Under the pieces are notes generated by a model. That model was given only the letters and a program-made list of their open reading frames with translations, did not search any database and was not told the DNA's origin. The translations under genes were made by a program, and so were the position numbers. Of a DNA stretch of 64,000 nt, positions 9,568 through 18,213 are shown one piece after another (position 1 is the first letter of the stretch; every line of letters begins with the position of its first letter). The stretch comes from Chitinophaga niabensis (GTDB lineage: Bacteria; Bacteroidota; Bacteroidia; Chitinophagales; Chitinophagaceae). The stretch lies in contig NZ_CP154260.1 of the NCBI RefSeq assembly GCF_039545795.1, positions 253,001 to 317,000 on the forward strand. The letters are read 5' to 3'.

Positions 9568-10026
9568 TTAATTTTTTCCTTTTTTACTTTCTTCCGGAAT
9601 GTTGCTGTAGATCACATCAAGGATCCTCGTTAACTCCGAATAATCTGCCTCCGTTAGATTTTTCCACCCCGTTTTACGCATTTCCAGTACCAAAGGCCTC
9701 ACATCTTTGTACTTATTCACACCAGCCGGCGTAAGCTGAACAAATACCTTCCTGCGGTCGTCTGTAGACCCCTGCCTTTCCACCAGCTCCTTTTTTACCA
9801 ATAATTCAATGATCCGGGAAACCGTAGTAATGTCCTTTGAGGTTAACCGGGCTAACTCATTGTGTGTGATGCGTTTATGCTTATAGAGGTTTTCAACCAG
9901 CAGCCATTGGTCTACCGTAATGTCCTTATTCAAAGCATCAAAGCTCTTTTGCCAATAGTTACGTATTTTTTTCAGGGTTGCATCCAGCTTAAAAAAAGAT
10001 GGATTACTTACAAAAGTATCGTGCAT
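9568..10026 (-). CDS. MarR family transcriptional regulator
   Basis: The 152-residue product has a winged helix-turn-helix between about residues 60 and 110: NELARLTSKDITTVSRIIELLVKKELVERQ, then the wing DDRRKVFVQLT. This is the classic MarR signature. It is divergent from the E1 fusion gene with only 56 bases between the starts. A palindrome in that gap makes it a likely local regulator of itself and of the E1 gene. MarR proteins usually respond to small aromatic or oxidised ligands; the ligand here is unknown. Confidence 0.88.
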   Translation of the reverse strand: MHDTFVSNPSFFKLDATLKKIRNYWQKSFDALNKDITVDQWLLVENLYKHKRITHNELARLTSKDITTVSRIIELLVKKELVERQGSTDDRRKVFVQLTPAGVNKYKDVRPLVLEMRKTGWKNLTEADYSELTRILDVIYSNIPEESKKGKN

Positions 10027-10048
10027 ATTATTTAATTTGCATTAGCAA

Positions 10049-10066
10049 TAGTTGGTGTAGCAACTA
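10049..10066. promoter_or_regulatory. Putative MarR operator
   Basis: TAGTTGGTGTAGCAACTA is a perfect 6-base inverted repeat with a 6-base spacer. It lies in the 56-base gap between the divergent MarR and E1 genes. The length and position fit a MarR-dimer site. A possible -7-like TAATTTG lies just before the E1 start at 10074-10080. Confidence 0.5.
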
Positions 10067-10082
10067 ATAATGCTAATTTGCC

Positions 10083-12185
10083 ATGTCATCACACCAAAAC
10101 AGTTTTACTGTGCTTAAAGATAGTATAAGCAATCCGACTTTGGAAGCCACCATTACTCACCACGAGCAGGATACGGCATTTCAGGCACTGCTACTGAAGG
10201 CATACCGCATGATGTGCCTGGCCAGGAATATGGCAGAGAAATATGAAGCCAACCGCCCCATCTGCAAATACGTACATTCTACCTCCTCTGGCCACGAAGC
10301 CATCCAGATAGCTGCAGGCCTGCTCCTGAAGCCATGGGATTATGTAAGCCCTTATTACCGGGACGATAGCATGATGCTGGCCATGGGTTTCTCCCCCTAC
10401 ACCCTTATGCTGCAATTACTGGCAAAAGGAGAGGATCCCTTTAGCGCCGGCCGTTCCTATTATTGTCATCCCAGCAGCCGCGAGGCAGGCAAACCAGTGA
10501 TCCCGCATCAAAGCAGTGCCACCGGTATGCAGGTAATTCCCACCACCGGCATGGCCCAGGGCATCCAATACCTGGAAAGTGTTGGCTTGATGGATACACC
10601 GGAAAGCCCCGTGGTACTTTGCTCCCTTGGCGATGGCAGTGTAACGGAAGGAGAAGTAAGCGAAGCCCTCCAGTTTGCCGTATTAAAAGGCCTGCCGGTG
10701 ATCTATCTCGTGCAGGATAATGAATGGGGCATTTCTGTAAGTTCTGCAGAAGCAAGGGCCATGGATGCCTTTGAATATGCCGCCGGTTTCAAAGGTTTGG
10801 AAAGGATAAGGGTAGATGGAAGTGATTTTGAAGCGAGTTACCATGCCATGGAATCTGCTATGCTTTATGTAAGAACAGAAAGAAAACCTGTGCTGGTCCA
10901 TGCCACCACTCCTTTGCTGGGCCATCATACCTCCGGTGTCAGAAAAGAATGGTACCGCACTACAGACGATCTTAGCAAACACCAGATGCGTGATCCCCTG
11001 CCACGTCTTAAACAATTACTGGAGCCGGGCATGGCACTGAAAATAGAGCAAGAAGCAAAACAACGCATAGATGCAGAATTTGAAGCTGCCTGCAATAGCC
11101 CCGAACCTGATATTACTACTGTTGCGGATCATGTATTTGCACCCACGCCCATTGCAGAAGAAGTGGGAGAAAGAATACCTGTCAATGGAAGCAAGGTAGT
11201 AATGGTAGATGCCGCATTACATGCCATTGAAGAGATCATGCATGCTTATCCGGAAGCAATACTTTTCGGACAGGATGTAGGCCGCCGTTTAGGAGGTGTA
11301 TTCAGAGAAGCAGCCACGCTGGCAGAAAAATTCGGTGATCACCGTGTTTACAATACAGCCATACAGGAAGCCTATATTATCGGTAGCACTGTTGGCCTTT
11401 CAGCAGTAGGTGTAAAACCTATTGTGGAAGTACAGTTTGCCGATTATATCTACCCCGGTTTTAACCAACTGGTCAGTGAGATCTCCAAGAGTTGTTACCT
11501 CACTGCAGGTAAGTTTCCGATCCAGACACTCATTCGTGTGCCTATCGGAGCTTATGGAGGAGGAGGCCCTTATCACTCCGGAAGTGTGGAATCAACTTTG
11601 CTAAGCATTAAAGGGATCAAGATCGTTTATCCTTCCAATGCCGCAGACCTGAAAGGTTTGATGAAAGCCGCTTTCCTTGATCCCAATCCCGTTGTGATGC
11701 TGGAACATAAAGGGCTGTACTGGAGCAAAGTACCCGGCACCCTCGAAGCCATGACCATAGAACCTGCTGCAGATTACATCCTCCCATTGGGAAAAGGCCG
11801 TGTAGTGCAGGAAGGAGATGGTATGTGTATCATCACATATGGAATGGGTGTCTATTGGGCAAAAGCTGCTGCAGCAGCTTATCCCGGAAAAGTTGAGATT
11901 ATTGATCTGCGCACATTATATCCGCTGGATGAAGAATTGATCTTTGCCACCGTACGCAAACATGGCAAGTGTTTGGTGTTAACGGAAGAACAACTGAATA
12001 ACTCATTCGCTGAAAGCCTCGCCGGCCGCATTTCCTTAGAATGCTTCCGCGCATTGGATGCCCCTGTAATGACAATGGGCGCAATGGACCTGCCGGCTGT
12101 GCCTTTGAATATGGCACTCGAGAAGGAGATGTTACCGAATGCAGAAAAAGTAGGAGCGAAGATTGGGGAGTTGTTGCGGTATTAA
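10083..12185 (+). CDS. Thiamine-dependent 2-oxoacid dehydrogenase E1, fused alpha and beta subunits
   Basis: The 700-residue product joins an alpha-type E1 half (about 1-350) to a beta-type half (about 365-700). The thiamine diphosphate motif begins at G183 (GDGSVTEGEV...) and ends at QDNEWGIS. The beta half carries FGQDVGRRLGGVF, VEVQFADYI and GAYGGGGPYHSGS. Such fusions are common in Bacteroidota and are usually annotated as branched-chain 2-oxoacid dehydrogenase E1, which would decarboxylate 2-oxoisovalerate-type acids and pass the acyl group to a lipoyl E2. No E2 or E3 gene is nearby. It is divergent from a MarR gene. The 3' end overlaps the next convergent gene by 4 bases. Confidence 0.92.
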   Translation: MSSHQNSFTVLKDSISNPTLEATITHHEQDTAFQALLLKAYRMMCLARNMAEKYEANRPICKYVHSTSSGHEAIQIAAGLLLKPWDYVSPYYRDDSMMLAMGFSPYTLMLQLLAKGEDPFSAGRSYYCHPSSREAGKPVIPHQSSATGMQVIPTTGMAQGIQYLESVGLMDTPESPVVLCSLGDGSVTEGEVSEALQFAVLKGLPVIYLVQDNEWGISVSSAEARAMDAFEYAAGFKGLERIRVDGSDFEASYHAMESAMLYVRTERKPVLVHATTPLLGHHTSGVRKEWYRTTDDLSKHQMRDPLPRLKQLLEPGMALKIEQEAKQRIDAEFEAACNSPEPDITTVADHVFAPTPIAEEVGERIPVNGSKVVMVDAALHAIEEIMHAYPEAILFGQDVGRRLGGVFREAATLAEKFGDHRVYNTAIQEAYIIGSTVGLSAVGVKPIVEVQFADYIYPGFNQLVSEISKSCYLTAGKFPIQTLIRVPIGAYGGGGPYHSGSVESTLLSIKGIKIVYPSNAADLKGLMKAAFLDPNPVVMLEHKGLYWSKVPGTLEAMTIEPAADYILPLGKGRVVQEGDGMCIITYGMGVYWAKAAAAAYPGKVEIIDLRTLYPLDEELIFATVRKHGKCLVLTEEQLNNSFAESLAGRISLECFRALDAPVMTMGAMDLPAVPLNMALEKEMLPNAEKVGAKIGELLRY

Positions 12186-12757
12186 GGCTCAATCTCAATA
12201 TCATATTTATCCAAAAGCCCGGCTATCCCCATTTGGGAAAAACGGGCTTTCTTAATTTTATTCATCTCCGGATCAATAGAATAATTATAAGCTGTCAGGA
12301 AATTAGCCTTCTCAAGAATGGCACTTTGAAAAGTAGCCAGCGCCAGATCACAATTATCAAAAGTAGCCTCACTCAGATCACAGGAAGTGAAGTCCACCTC
12401 ATGAAGGTTGGAGTTTTTAAAGAGCGCCTTTTTCAGTTTGGTATTGTAAAAGGAAGAATGATTGAGGATGCAGTTCTCAAAATCAACAGCAAAGCGGAAA
12501 GGATTACAGTTCCCAAATTGTAATCCCAGCATTTTACTATCCCTGAATTTGACATCTGTGAAAGCCGTCTTTACAAGATTAGCCATATTTAAATTACATC
12601 CCAAAAAACTGCATTCGGAAAAGCTGCTACCAGAAAGATCTGCGTTGGAGAGATCGCAGTTAATAAAACGGCATTCCTCATATTCACCTTTGGGAAACGG
12701 ACTTTGAGAGAAATCGATCTTATCGAATGTTTTTTCTACTTCGTATACTTCTTCCAT
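12182..12757 (-). CDS. Pentapeptide-repeat protein (Qnr/McbG-like)
   Basis: About 191 residues from the ATG at 12757. The body is a tandem array of A(D/N)LXX-type pentapeptides, for example FINCDLSNADLSGSSFSEC and FTSCDLSEATFDNCDLALATF, which fold as a right-handed quadrilateral beta-helix. The C-terminus NYSIDPEMNKIKKARFSQMG resembles the end of the Qnr/McbG-type group. Some of these proteins mimic DNA and protect gyrase, but that role is not shown here. The frame is open upstream to 12841, but the extra 28 residues are hydrophobic and unlike the family. Confidence 0.85.
   Translation of the reverse strand: MEEVYEVEKTFDKIDFSQSPFPKGEYEECRFINCDLSNADLSGSSFSECSFLGCNLNMANLVKTAFTDVKFRDSKMLGLQFGNCNPFRFAVDFENCILNHSSFYNTKLKKALFKNSNLHEVDFTSCDLSEATFDNCDLALATFQSAILEKANFLTAYNYSIDPEMNKIKKARFSQMGIAGLLDKYDIEIEP
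12214..12260 (+). terminator. Possible E1-gene terminator inside the 3' coding end of the convergent gene
   Basis: AAAGCCCG (12214-12221) pairs with CGGGCTTT (12243-12250), followed on the + strand by CTTAATTTTA. It lies 29 bases after the E1 stop, within the last codons of the pentapeptide gene. The loop is long (about 21 bases), so strength is uncertain. Confidence 0.4.
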
Positions 12758-12852
12758 GATGATAAAGATAGTAAATGCAGCCCTTAAACGCCCGGGCTTA
12801 ATGAGGTATATAATAAATTGCTTAAATTTGAAAGGACGCATACCTCCAAAGC

Positions 12853-13845
12853 ATGAAATCCTTATTATTGCTCATTCTATTATCTCCACTATGCTTAAGG
12901 GCGCAGCAGATCATTGTAGATGCCAATGGCACAGGGAACTTTAAAACAATACAGGAAGCTGTGAACTCCATTCGCGATCTTTCACAGCAACAGGTAAAGA
13001 TCTATATAAAGAAAGGGATCTATCATGAAAAGATAGTGATCCCTTCCTGGAAAACCAATATTGCATTCGTAGGAGAAGATAAAGACAGTACCGTCATCAC
13101 CAATGATGATTTTTCAGGTAAACCCAGGCCGGAAGGGAAGTTCAGTACTTTCACATCTTACACGGTTCTTGTGCAGGGAAATGATTTCAGCGCAGAGAAT
13201 ATCACCATTCAAAACACGGCTGGCAGGGTAGGACAGGGCGTTGCCTTACATGTGGAAGGAGACCGCGCTGTTATAAAGAATTGCAAACTGCTGGGTAACC
13301 AGGATACTTTGTATGCAGGAAAAGAAAACAGCAGGCAGTATTACCAGAACTGCTATATTGAAGGCACCACCGATTACATTTTTGGAGAAGCCACCGTTGT
13401 TTTCCAAAACTGTACCATCAAAAGCCTGGTGAATTCCTTTATTACGGCAGCTGCTACCTCACCAAGACAATCCTTCGGTTTTGTACTGATGAATTGCAAA
13501 CTGATAGCGGACACTGCCGCAAAAAAAGTCTATTTAGGAAGACCATGGCGCCCTTATGCCCGAACCGTATTCATGCATTGTGAGTTAGGACCTCACATTG
13601 TACCCGCAGGCTGGGATCCCTGGGCTGGTGACGCAAGGTTCCCGGATAAAGAGAAAACAACTTATTATGCTGAATATGGAAATACAGGGCCGGGGGCTGT
13701 TGTAAAGGAACGTGTTTCCTGGTCAAACCAATTGACTGCGGCAGAAGCGAAGAAGTACACCATCAAAAACATCCTGCAAGGTTCTGATAACTGGGATCCT
13801 ACTATATCTTCAGCTTCATCACCTGCGCAATCTTCAGTAAGGTAG
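12853..13845 (+). CDS. Secreted pectinesterase (carbohydrate esterase family 8)
   Basis: The 330-residue product has a signal peptide ending near LRAQQ and then the pectinesterase beta-helix. It begins [21 protein letters not shown]. Active-site segments are GNQDTLYAG (catalytic Asp), TTDYIFGEA (second Asp) and [14 protein letters not shown] (substrate-binding Arg and Trp). The enzyme removes methyl esters from homogalacturonan, exposing it to lyases. It is divergent from the pentapeptide gene and its last 44 bases overlap the convergent histidine kinase gene. No pectin lyase operon adjoins it. Confidence 0.92.
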   Translation: MKSLLLLILLSPLCLRAQQIIVDANGTGNFKTIQEAVNSIRDLSQQQVKIYIKKGIYHEKIVIPSWKTNIAFVGEDKDSTVITNDDFSGKPRPEGKFSTFTSYTVLVQGNDFSAENITIQNTAGRVGQGVALHVEGDRAVIKNCKLLGNQDTLYAGKENSRQYYQNCYIEGTTDYIFGEATVVFQNCTIKSLVNSFITAAATSPRQSFGFVLMNCKLIADTAAKKVYLGRPWRPYARTVFMHCELGPHIVPAGWDPWAGDARFPDKEKTTYYAEYGNTGPGAVVKERVSWSNQLTAAEAKKYTIKNILQGSDNWDPTISSASSPAQSSVR

Positions 13846-16144
13846 CCAGCATCTCCTTTGGGAAGAAAGGTTTATTAAGAATATCGAACACGCCCTTCTG
13901 CGCAAATTTCCTTCTTACTTCCGGCATAATATCTGCCGTAAAAATAACAATGTGTACTTCATTGTATTCGTTCCGGATGATGTCTGCCAAAGCGTAACCA
14001 TCCATCTCCGGCATATGGAGGTCCAGCAAGGCAATATCATATTTATTCTTCTTCAAAAGTTCCAGTGCCTCTGGCCCGCTTAGTGCGCAATCCGGCTGTA
14101 TACCAAAGTATTCCAGCTGTCGTTTTGCTACGAGTATGTTAATAGGATTGTCCTCCACAAAGATCAGACGCATGTCTTTGAATTTCTTTGCATAGCTGGA
14201 TATCTCAGGCAGATCTTCCCGTTTAGCCGGCCTGTTCTTTTTGGTAGGCAGGTCAAAAACGAGGTCGAAATAGAATTCAGTTCCTACACCCGGTTCACTT
14301 TGCAGGAAGATCTGGCTGTTATGTAAGGTGATGAGTTTTTGTGTGATGGCTAGTCCAAGCCCTGTACCAGCCTGTTTTCTGGCGGTGGTCTGTTGTACCT
14401 GCCGGAAACTTTCAAACACTGTTTCCAGGTGTTCTTTCGGAATACCGATGCCCGTATCTTTTACAGAGAAACGAACCGTTACTTTTTCCGTTTGCTTTTT
14501 TACCAGTTCTACGTCAATGCTCACCTGCCCTTTTTCTGTATATTTTATAGCATTGCTAAGCAGGTTATTTAATATCTGGTTCAGGCGCGTAACATCTGCT
14601 ATGATCTTCCTTGGAATGTTGTCGTCAATAGTACCAACGAGGGAAAGTCCCTTGATGTCTGCCAGGGATTTGAACTGGTTCTGGATATTCCTGATCTGTT
14701 CGTGGAGGTTCACCACAGAATAGTTGAGTTCGAACTGTTCCCTTTCTATTTTATTAAGATCGAGGATATCATTGACCAGTTGTAACAGGTGATCTGCAGA
14801 GAAAAGAAGGTTGTGGATGTATTCTTCCTGTTCAGGGATATAGTTTAGTTTGAGAAGATTGGCAATGCCGATGATACCGTTCAGTGGAGTCCTTATCTCA
14901 TGGCTCATGATAGAAAGGAAATCAGATTTAGCCTTTGCTGCGTCTTCCGCGGAGTTCTTCGCCTGGATCAATTCCAGTTCTCCCTTTTTCTCGTTGGTGA
15001 TATCCCTCAAAGCGCCCCGGAGCATGACCACCTTATTGTAATCTGAAAAAACGGGTACGCCAATTGCACGGATCCATTTTTTGTTATTTTTCGCTGTAAC
15101 GATCCTCAGTTCAATATCATAAGATTTACCCTGGTTCATGGCGGCCTCAAAATATGCTTTCATCATCTCGCTGTCTTCTTCCGCAATAAAAGCATTGGCG
15201 GTATCAAGGGTAGGAACAAATGACTCATCCAGGTCGTAGATGAAGTAGGTATGTTTGGTCCAGAATATTTCGCCGGTTTGTATGTTGTATTCCCAGCCTC
15301 CCGTACCACTGAGCCCCTGGCTAACATCCAGCAATTGATTACTGAGCTGAAGCCTTGCCCTGGTTTCCTGAAGGGATAGTTCGGCTTGCTTTTCGGCAGT
15401 AACATCCTGTATGCTTAGTATTAGCAGATACTGCGAAGGATCAGGATGTTTGAGCACGGGTTTGATCCTGGCTTTGAACCATTGGTCTTTGGAATCATCC
15501 AGGTGTTTATAAGTGATATCGTTTGCTTCCCCTGTTTCCAACACTTTTTGCAACGCTTCTATGAACATTTCCGCCTGGGGGCCTAATACTTCCTGTATCT
15601 TTTTACCCAGGAATTCCTTTTTAGGCATGAACAGCACTTTTTCATCATGCACCCATACATTCTTGAAGATCATATTACCGTCTACCTCAAACACAATATC
15701 CTCCATGGACATAATAAGTGCCTGCAAATGGGTGCTTAATTCCATCTGCCTGTTCTCACTGATCTTTTCTTCCGTAATATCCTGAACATATCCTACGAGG
15801 TACCGGCTGTTATCCTCTTCATCCGTCACCGAGCGAATATTAGCTTTGCAATAGAGCAGACCTGTTTTGGGATGTTTGATCCGAAAGTAAAAAACGAGGG
15901 TGGTATGTGGTGTTGCAACAGACTTTTTGATAACGTCTTCAACAGTTGACAGGTCTTCCTCAAGGATGATCTTTAACCAGCCCTTGCCTTGGGATTTACC
16001 GGAACTGAGACCTGTCATTTTCTCCCATTCCCCGTTCACAAAGAAACAGTTTCCCTCTACGTCTGTCAGAAAAGCACCTATCGGAGCAAGTTGTAAGGCT
16101 TTTTGGATATGGATTTCCTCTCCATAATGTTGGTCCGTTTTCAT
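13802..16144 (-). CDS. PAS-domain hybrid histidine kinase with C-terminal receiver
   Basis: The 780-residue cytosolic sensor has three PAS/PAC modules (about 10-130, 140-260, 280-385), then a HisKA helix with phospho-acceptor H415 in [14 protein letters not shown] HATPase domain follows with a DTGIGIP N-box/G1 motif and GTGLGLAI. The C-terminal receiver has the phospho-Asp D708 in [14 protein letters not shown]. No membrane segment is visible. PAC motifs such as [13 protein letters not shown] recur. The output partner is not adjacent; phosphorelay to another regulator is inferred. Its 3' end overlaps the pectinesterase gene by 44 bases. Confidence 0.93.
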   Translation of the reverse strand: MKTDQHYGEEIHIQKALQLAPIGAFLTDVEGNCFFVNGEWEKMTGLSSGKSQGKGWLKIILEEDLSTVEDVIKKSVATPHTTLVFYFRIKHPKTGLLYCKANIRSVTDEEDNSRYLVGYVQDITEEKISENRQMELSTHLQALIMSMEDIVFEVDGNMIFKNVWVHDEKVLFMPKKEFLGKKIQEVLGPQAEMFIEALQKVLETGEANDITYKHLDDSKDQWFKARIKPVLKHPDPSQYLLILSIQDVTAEKQAELSLQETRARLQLSNQLLDVSQGLSGTGGWEYNIQTGEIFWTKHTYFIYDLDESFVPTLDTANAFIAEEDSEMMKAYFEAAMNQGKSYDIELRIVTAKNNKKWIRAIGVPVFSDYNKVVMLRGALRDITNEKKGELELIQAKNSAEDAAKAKSDFLSIMSHEIRTPLNGIIGIANLLKLNYIPEQEEYIHNLLFSADHLLQLVNDILDLNKIEREQFELNYSVVNLHEQIRNIQNQFKSLADIKGLSLVGTIDDNIPRKIIADVTRLNQILNNLLSNAIKYTEKGQVSIDVELVKKQTEKVTVRFSVKDTGIGIPKEHLETVFESFRQVQQTTARKQAGTGLGLAITQKLITLHNSQIFLQSEPGVGTEFYFDLVFDLPTKKNRPAKREDLPEISSYAKKFKDMRLIFVEDNPINILVAKRQLEYFGIQPDCALSGPEALELLKKNKYDIALLDLHMPEMDGYALADIIRNEYNEVHIVIFTADIMPEVRRKFAQKGVFDILNKPFFPKEMLATLLKIAQVMKLKI

Positions 16145-16301
16145 CGGAAAGGGCGATTTTAAGTATGGCTATGAATGTTTTAACTGAATATAGTGCTTTT
16201 TGACAGATCAGCAGTAATCCTAACCTAAATTATCCTAAATAGGGGTTACGGATACTTCACATAGGTTTGACATAGGCTCAAGATAGGATATAGGAATAAA
16301 T

Positions 16302-16325
16302 AAAGCCCCTTAAAGGGGCTTTTTG
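16302..16325 (-). terminator. Terminator of the tRNA array (possibly bidirectional)
   Basis: AAAGCCCCT and AGGGGCTTT form a 9-base-pair stem with a 3-base loop. On the minus strand it is followed by ATTTATT, after the last tRNA. On the plus strand it is followed by TTTTG, but no + strand gene ends here. Confidence 0.75.
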
Positions 16326-16332
16326 CGACAGG

Positions 16333-16417
16333 AGGAAGATAAAGGATTCGAACCTTTGCCGGTTTTCACCGCCGTCAGTTTTCAAGACTGCGCCATTACC
16401 AACTCTGGCAATCTTCC
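16333..16417 (-). tRNA. tRNA-Ser (anticodon TGA)
   Basis: On the minus strand, acceptor GGAAGAT pairs with ATCTTCC. The anticodon loop CTTGAAA gives TGA, and the T-arm is AAAGG-TTCGAAT-CCTTT. A long variable arm is present, as expected for serine. The base after the acceptor stem is T, whereas tRNA-Ser normally has G there. No CCA is encoded. It is the last of five tRNAs in the array. Confidence 0.88.
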
Positions 16418-16424
16418 GGATAAG

Positions 16425-16500
16425 AGATCATGACAGGAATTGAACCTGCGTTAAATTGGTTTTGCAGACCAATCCCTCTATCAACATTGGGTACATGATC
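16425..16500 (-). tRNA. tRNA-Cys (anticodon GCA)
   Basis: Acceptor GATCATG pairs with CATGATC. The anticodon arm is TTGGT-CTGCAAA-ACCAA, and the discriminator T is normal for cysteine. The D-arm (TACCCAATGTTGATAGAGGG) has only a three-pair C/G stem, and its loop lacks a clear GG pair, which is unusual. No CCA is encoded. Confidence 0.85.
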
Positions 16501-16505
16501 ATATG

Positions 16506-16590
16506 CGGAGGACAATGGAATCGAACCATCACCGGATAGCCGGAACACCTTAGCAGGGTGCCGCAACAAACCAACATTTGCCTATCCTCC
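16506..16590 (-). tRNA. tRNA-Ser (anticodon GCT)
   Basis: Acceptor GGAGGAT pairs with GTCCTCC. The anticodon arm is GCACC-CTGCTAA-GGTGT. A variable arm with a CCGG/CCGG stem marks the serine class, and the discriminator is G as expected. No CCA is encoded. Confidence 0.9.
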
Positions 16591-16595
16591 ATTTG

Positions 16596-16681
16596 TGGGT
16601 GATATAGGATTCGAACCTATGACGTTTCTGATGTTTTGGATTTACAGTCCAACGCTACTCCACCATCGTAGCCGATCACCC
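16596..16681 (-). tRNA. tRNA-Tyr (anticodon GTA)
   Basis: Acceptor GGGTGAT pairs with ATCACCC. The anticodon arm is TTGGA-CTGTAAA-TCCAA. There is a long variable arm, T-arm ATAGG-TTCGAAT-CCTAT and discriminator A, all as expected for bacterial tRNA-Tyr. No CCA is encoded. Confidence 0.92.
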
Positions 16682-16686
16682 ATAAG

Positions 16687-16761
16687 TGCCCCTGGTGGGA
16701 GTCGAACCCACAAAACTCCTGATCCTAAGTCAGGCGACTTTTCCTATTTGCCCACAGAGGT
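16687..16761 (-). tRNA. tRNA-like gene with anticodon TAG (Leu-type anticodon, short variable loop)
   Basis: The anticodon arm CCTGA-CTTAGGA-TCAGG and T-arm GTGGG-TTCGACT-CCCAC are well formed. The anticodon TAG reads CUA leucine codons, and the G after it and the discriminator A also fit leucine. However, the variable region is only about 6 bases, not the long arm of bacterial tRNA-Leu, and the acceptor begins with an A-C mismatch. It is the first gene of the array, directly after a hairpin. Charging identity is uncertain. Confidence 0.7.
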
Positions 16762-16772
16762 ATAAAAACAAA

Positions 16773-16802
16773 AACGCCTCTCAGTATAAACCAAGAGGCG
16801 TT
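16773..16802 (-). terminator. Hairpin with T-run just upstream of the tRNA array
   Basis: AACGCCTCT pairs with AGAGGCGTT around a 12-base loop. On the minus strand it is followed by TTTGTTTTT and then the first tRNA 11 bases later. It looks like a terminator for a minus-strand transcript from the right. Its position right before the tRNAs raises the question of where they are initiated. Confidence 0.6.
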
Positions 16803-16969
16803 CGAAATCCTTTATTCAAGTAATCACACGACCTCCCGGTTGCTATAGGAGCAACTCAGTGACAAAAGGCAATATGATATAGTATGTTTCATGATGATGC
16901 AAAGATAAAAGGATTAAAAATTATCTTCCAAGCTGGAAATGATGAAGCTGTTTGGTCATTGATGAAAAC

Positions 16970-18139
16970 CTACTTCTCCAGTTCCTTTACTCTTTTCTCC
17001 AATGCCTGCACTAATTTTTGTTGTTGGAGGATCATTTGCTGCTGGGAACTGAGTTGTTTATCCTGGCCGATCAGGTACAGTGTAAGCTCTTCTATCTTTT
17101 GCAGAAGTTTTTTGTCTGTTTCCCCAAGGTCAAGGCCATTTGCTTTTACCTCTTCAGCGGTTGGAATACCGGGAAGATGTTTGTTCTTTGCAGCAAAGGC
17201 AGCTACTTCCTGCAGTGTAGGCAAAACATAGGATTCATCAAACACATAATCCGGCCAGCCTGTTTGCAGTTTCACCTTTATTTTTTCTGCGATCATATTT
17301 CCGGCTACAGCCAGTTTATATCCTGCGGGATTGGTAGTGCCTATTGCAACCTGGTTATCTGTATTTACAAATATTGCAGGGTTGCCCGCGTATTGTAAGG
17401 TGTTATAACTATTGGATGAAGGAGCAGCGACAATATAAAGGCCATTACCGTAAGTATCTACATTCGCGCCAATTTTTACGCCATATGAGGTGCTAACTCC
17501 ACTATGATTAATGAATTCAAGCATAGCACTGCCATTTCCACCCTGCCCTAAATTGACAGTTTCAAAATTATATACGCCTGGAATAACTAGCTTATTCGCA
17601 TTATTGCTGGTAAATTCTCCTATCTGCAACCTGCTTTGGGGATTTAGTGTTCCAATTCCTACATTTCCTCCATCTTTTAGATATAAACCTGTTTGTATCC
17701 CGGTTTCGTTGAATGCAAGGCCGTTTAGGTGAGATGAAATGTCCCAGTTTTTTCCATTGGTAAGCTGCATGCTGGGAAACTGCCCTGATATCTTAATATT
17801 GTTGGCTACTTGCAGGCCTGTTGCAGTATCATCTGTATTTAGCCCGACAATTAACCTGGGCCAGATCCTTACAGGATTATTCTGGCTGTTATCAATATGG
17901 AACCAACGATTACTCGCCGAACCGTAACCAATATATCCCATAGCCAGGTCATTAGCCTCGTACCATCTTAAATAGTTGGCCTGGCCGGTTGTAACATTTT
18001 TAAAAACGATGTTTTCTCCGTTACGCGCGGAAATATTGCCTCCTCCATCTGTTACAGACTGCAGGGTTTGAGCATGAAGAGGAACAAAGGAGAAAGTGAT
18101 AAGAAGAATTAACAGGGAACTTTTAGATACTTGTAACAT
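16970..18139 (-). CDS. Secreted tail-fibre-like protein with C-terminal coiled coil
   Basis: The 389-residue product has a signal peptide ending near VPLHAQ and a beta-rich body. Segments such as GGNVGIGTLNPQSRLQIG and QVAIGTTNPAGYKLAVAGN are the repeated GIGT-NP-L motif of Bacteroidota surface proteins. The C-terminal part, PDYVFDESYVLPTLQEV to KHLPGIPTAEEV, followed by about 50 residues of Gln/Leu/Lys-rich coiled coil, resembles the end of phage tail-fibre-like proteins that trimerise. No phage genes are nearby. A surface adhesive or structural role is inferred. Confidence 0.75.
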   Translation of the reverse strand: MLQVSKSSLLILLITFSFVPLHAQTLQSVTDGGGNISARNGENIVFKNVTTGQANYLRWYEANDLAMGYIGYGSASNRWFHIDNSQNNPVRIWPRLIVGLNTDDTATGLQVANNIKISGQFPSMQLTNGKNWDISSHLNGLAFNETGIQTGLYLKDGGNVGIGTLNPQSRLQIGEFTSNNANKLVIPGVYNFETVNLGQGGNGSAMLEFINHSGVSTSYGVKIGANVDTYGNGLYIVAAPSSNSYNTLQYAGNPAIFVNTDNQVAIGTTNPAGYKLAVAGNMIAEKIKVKLQTGWPDYVFDESYVLPTLQEVAAFAAKNKHLPGIPTAEEVKANGLDLGETDKKLLQKIEELTLYLIGQDKQLSSQQQMILQQQKLVQALEKRVKELEK

Positions 18140-18213
18140 AAGTATGGGTTAAAGATTAAAGATCATGGAAGTTAACAAAAAGGGCCACTTTAACAGCAGC
18201 CCTTTCGAAAAAT

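Noticed and set aside
10441..10755. Overlapping frames on both strands inside the E1 gene
   Set aside because: They lie within the thiamine-binding part of the E1 fusion and have no independent support.
16803..16880. Possible sixth tRNA or small RNA upstream of the tRNA array
   Set aside because: A TTCGAA sequence is present on the minus strand, but no acceptor pairing, anticodon arm or complete cloverleaf can be formed.
16970..18139. Prophage reading of the tail-fibre-like gene and the adjacent tRNA array
   Set aside because: The protein has a signal peptide and no capsid, terminase, portal or integrase genes are near. It fits the common Bacteroidota surface-protein type.
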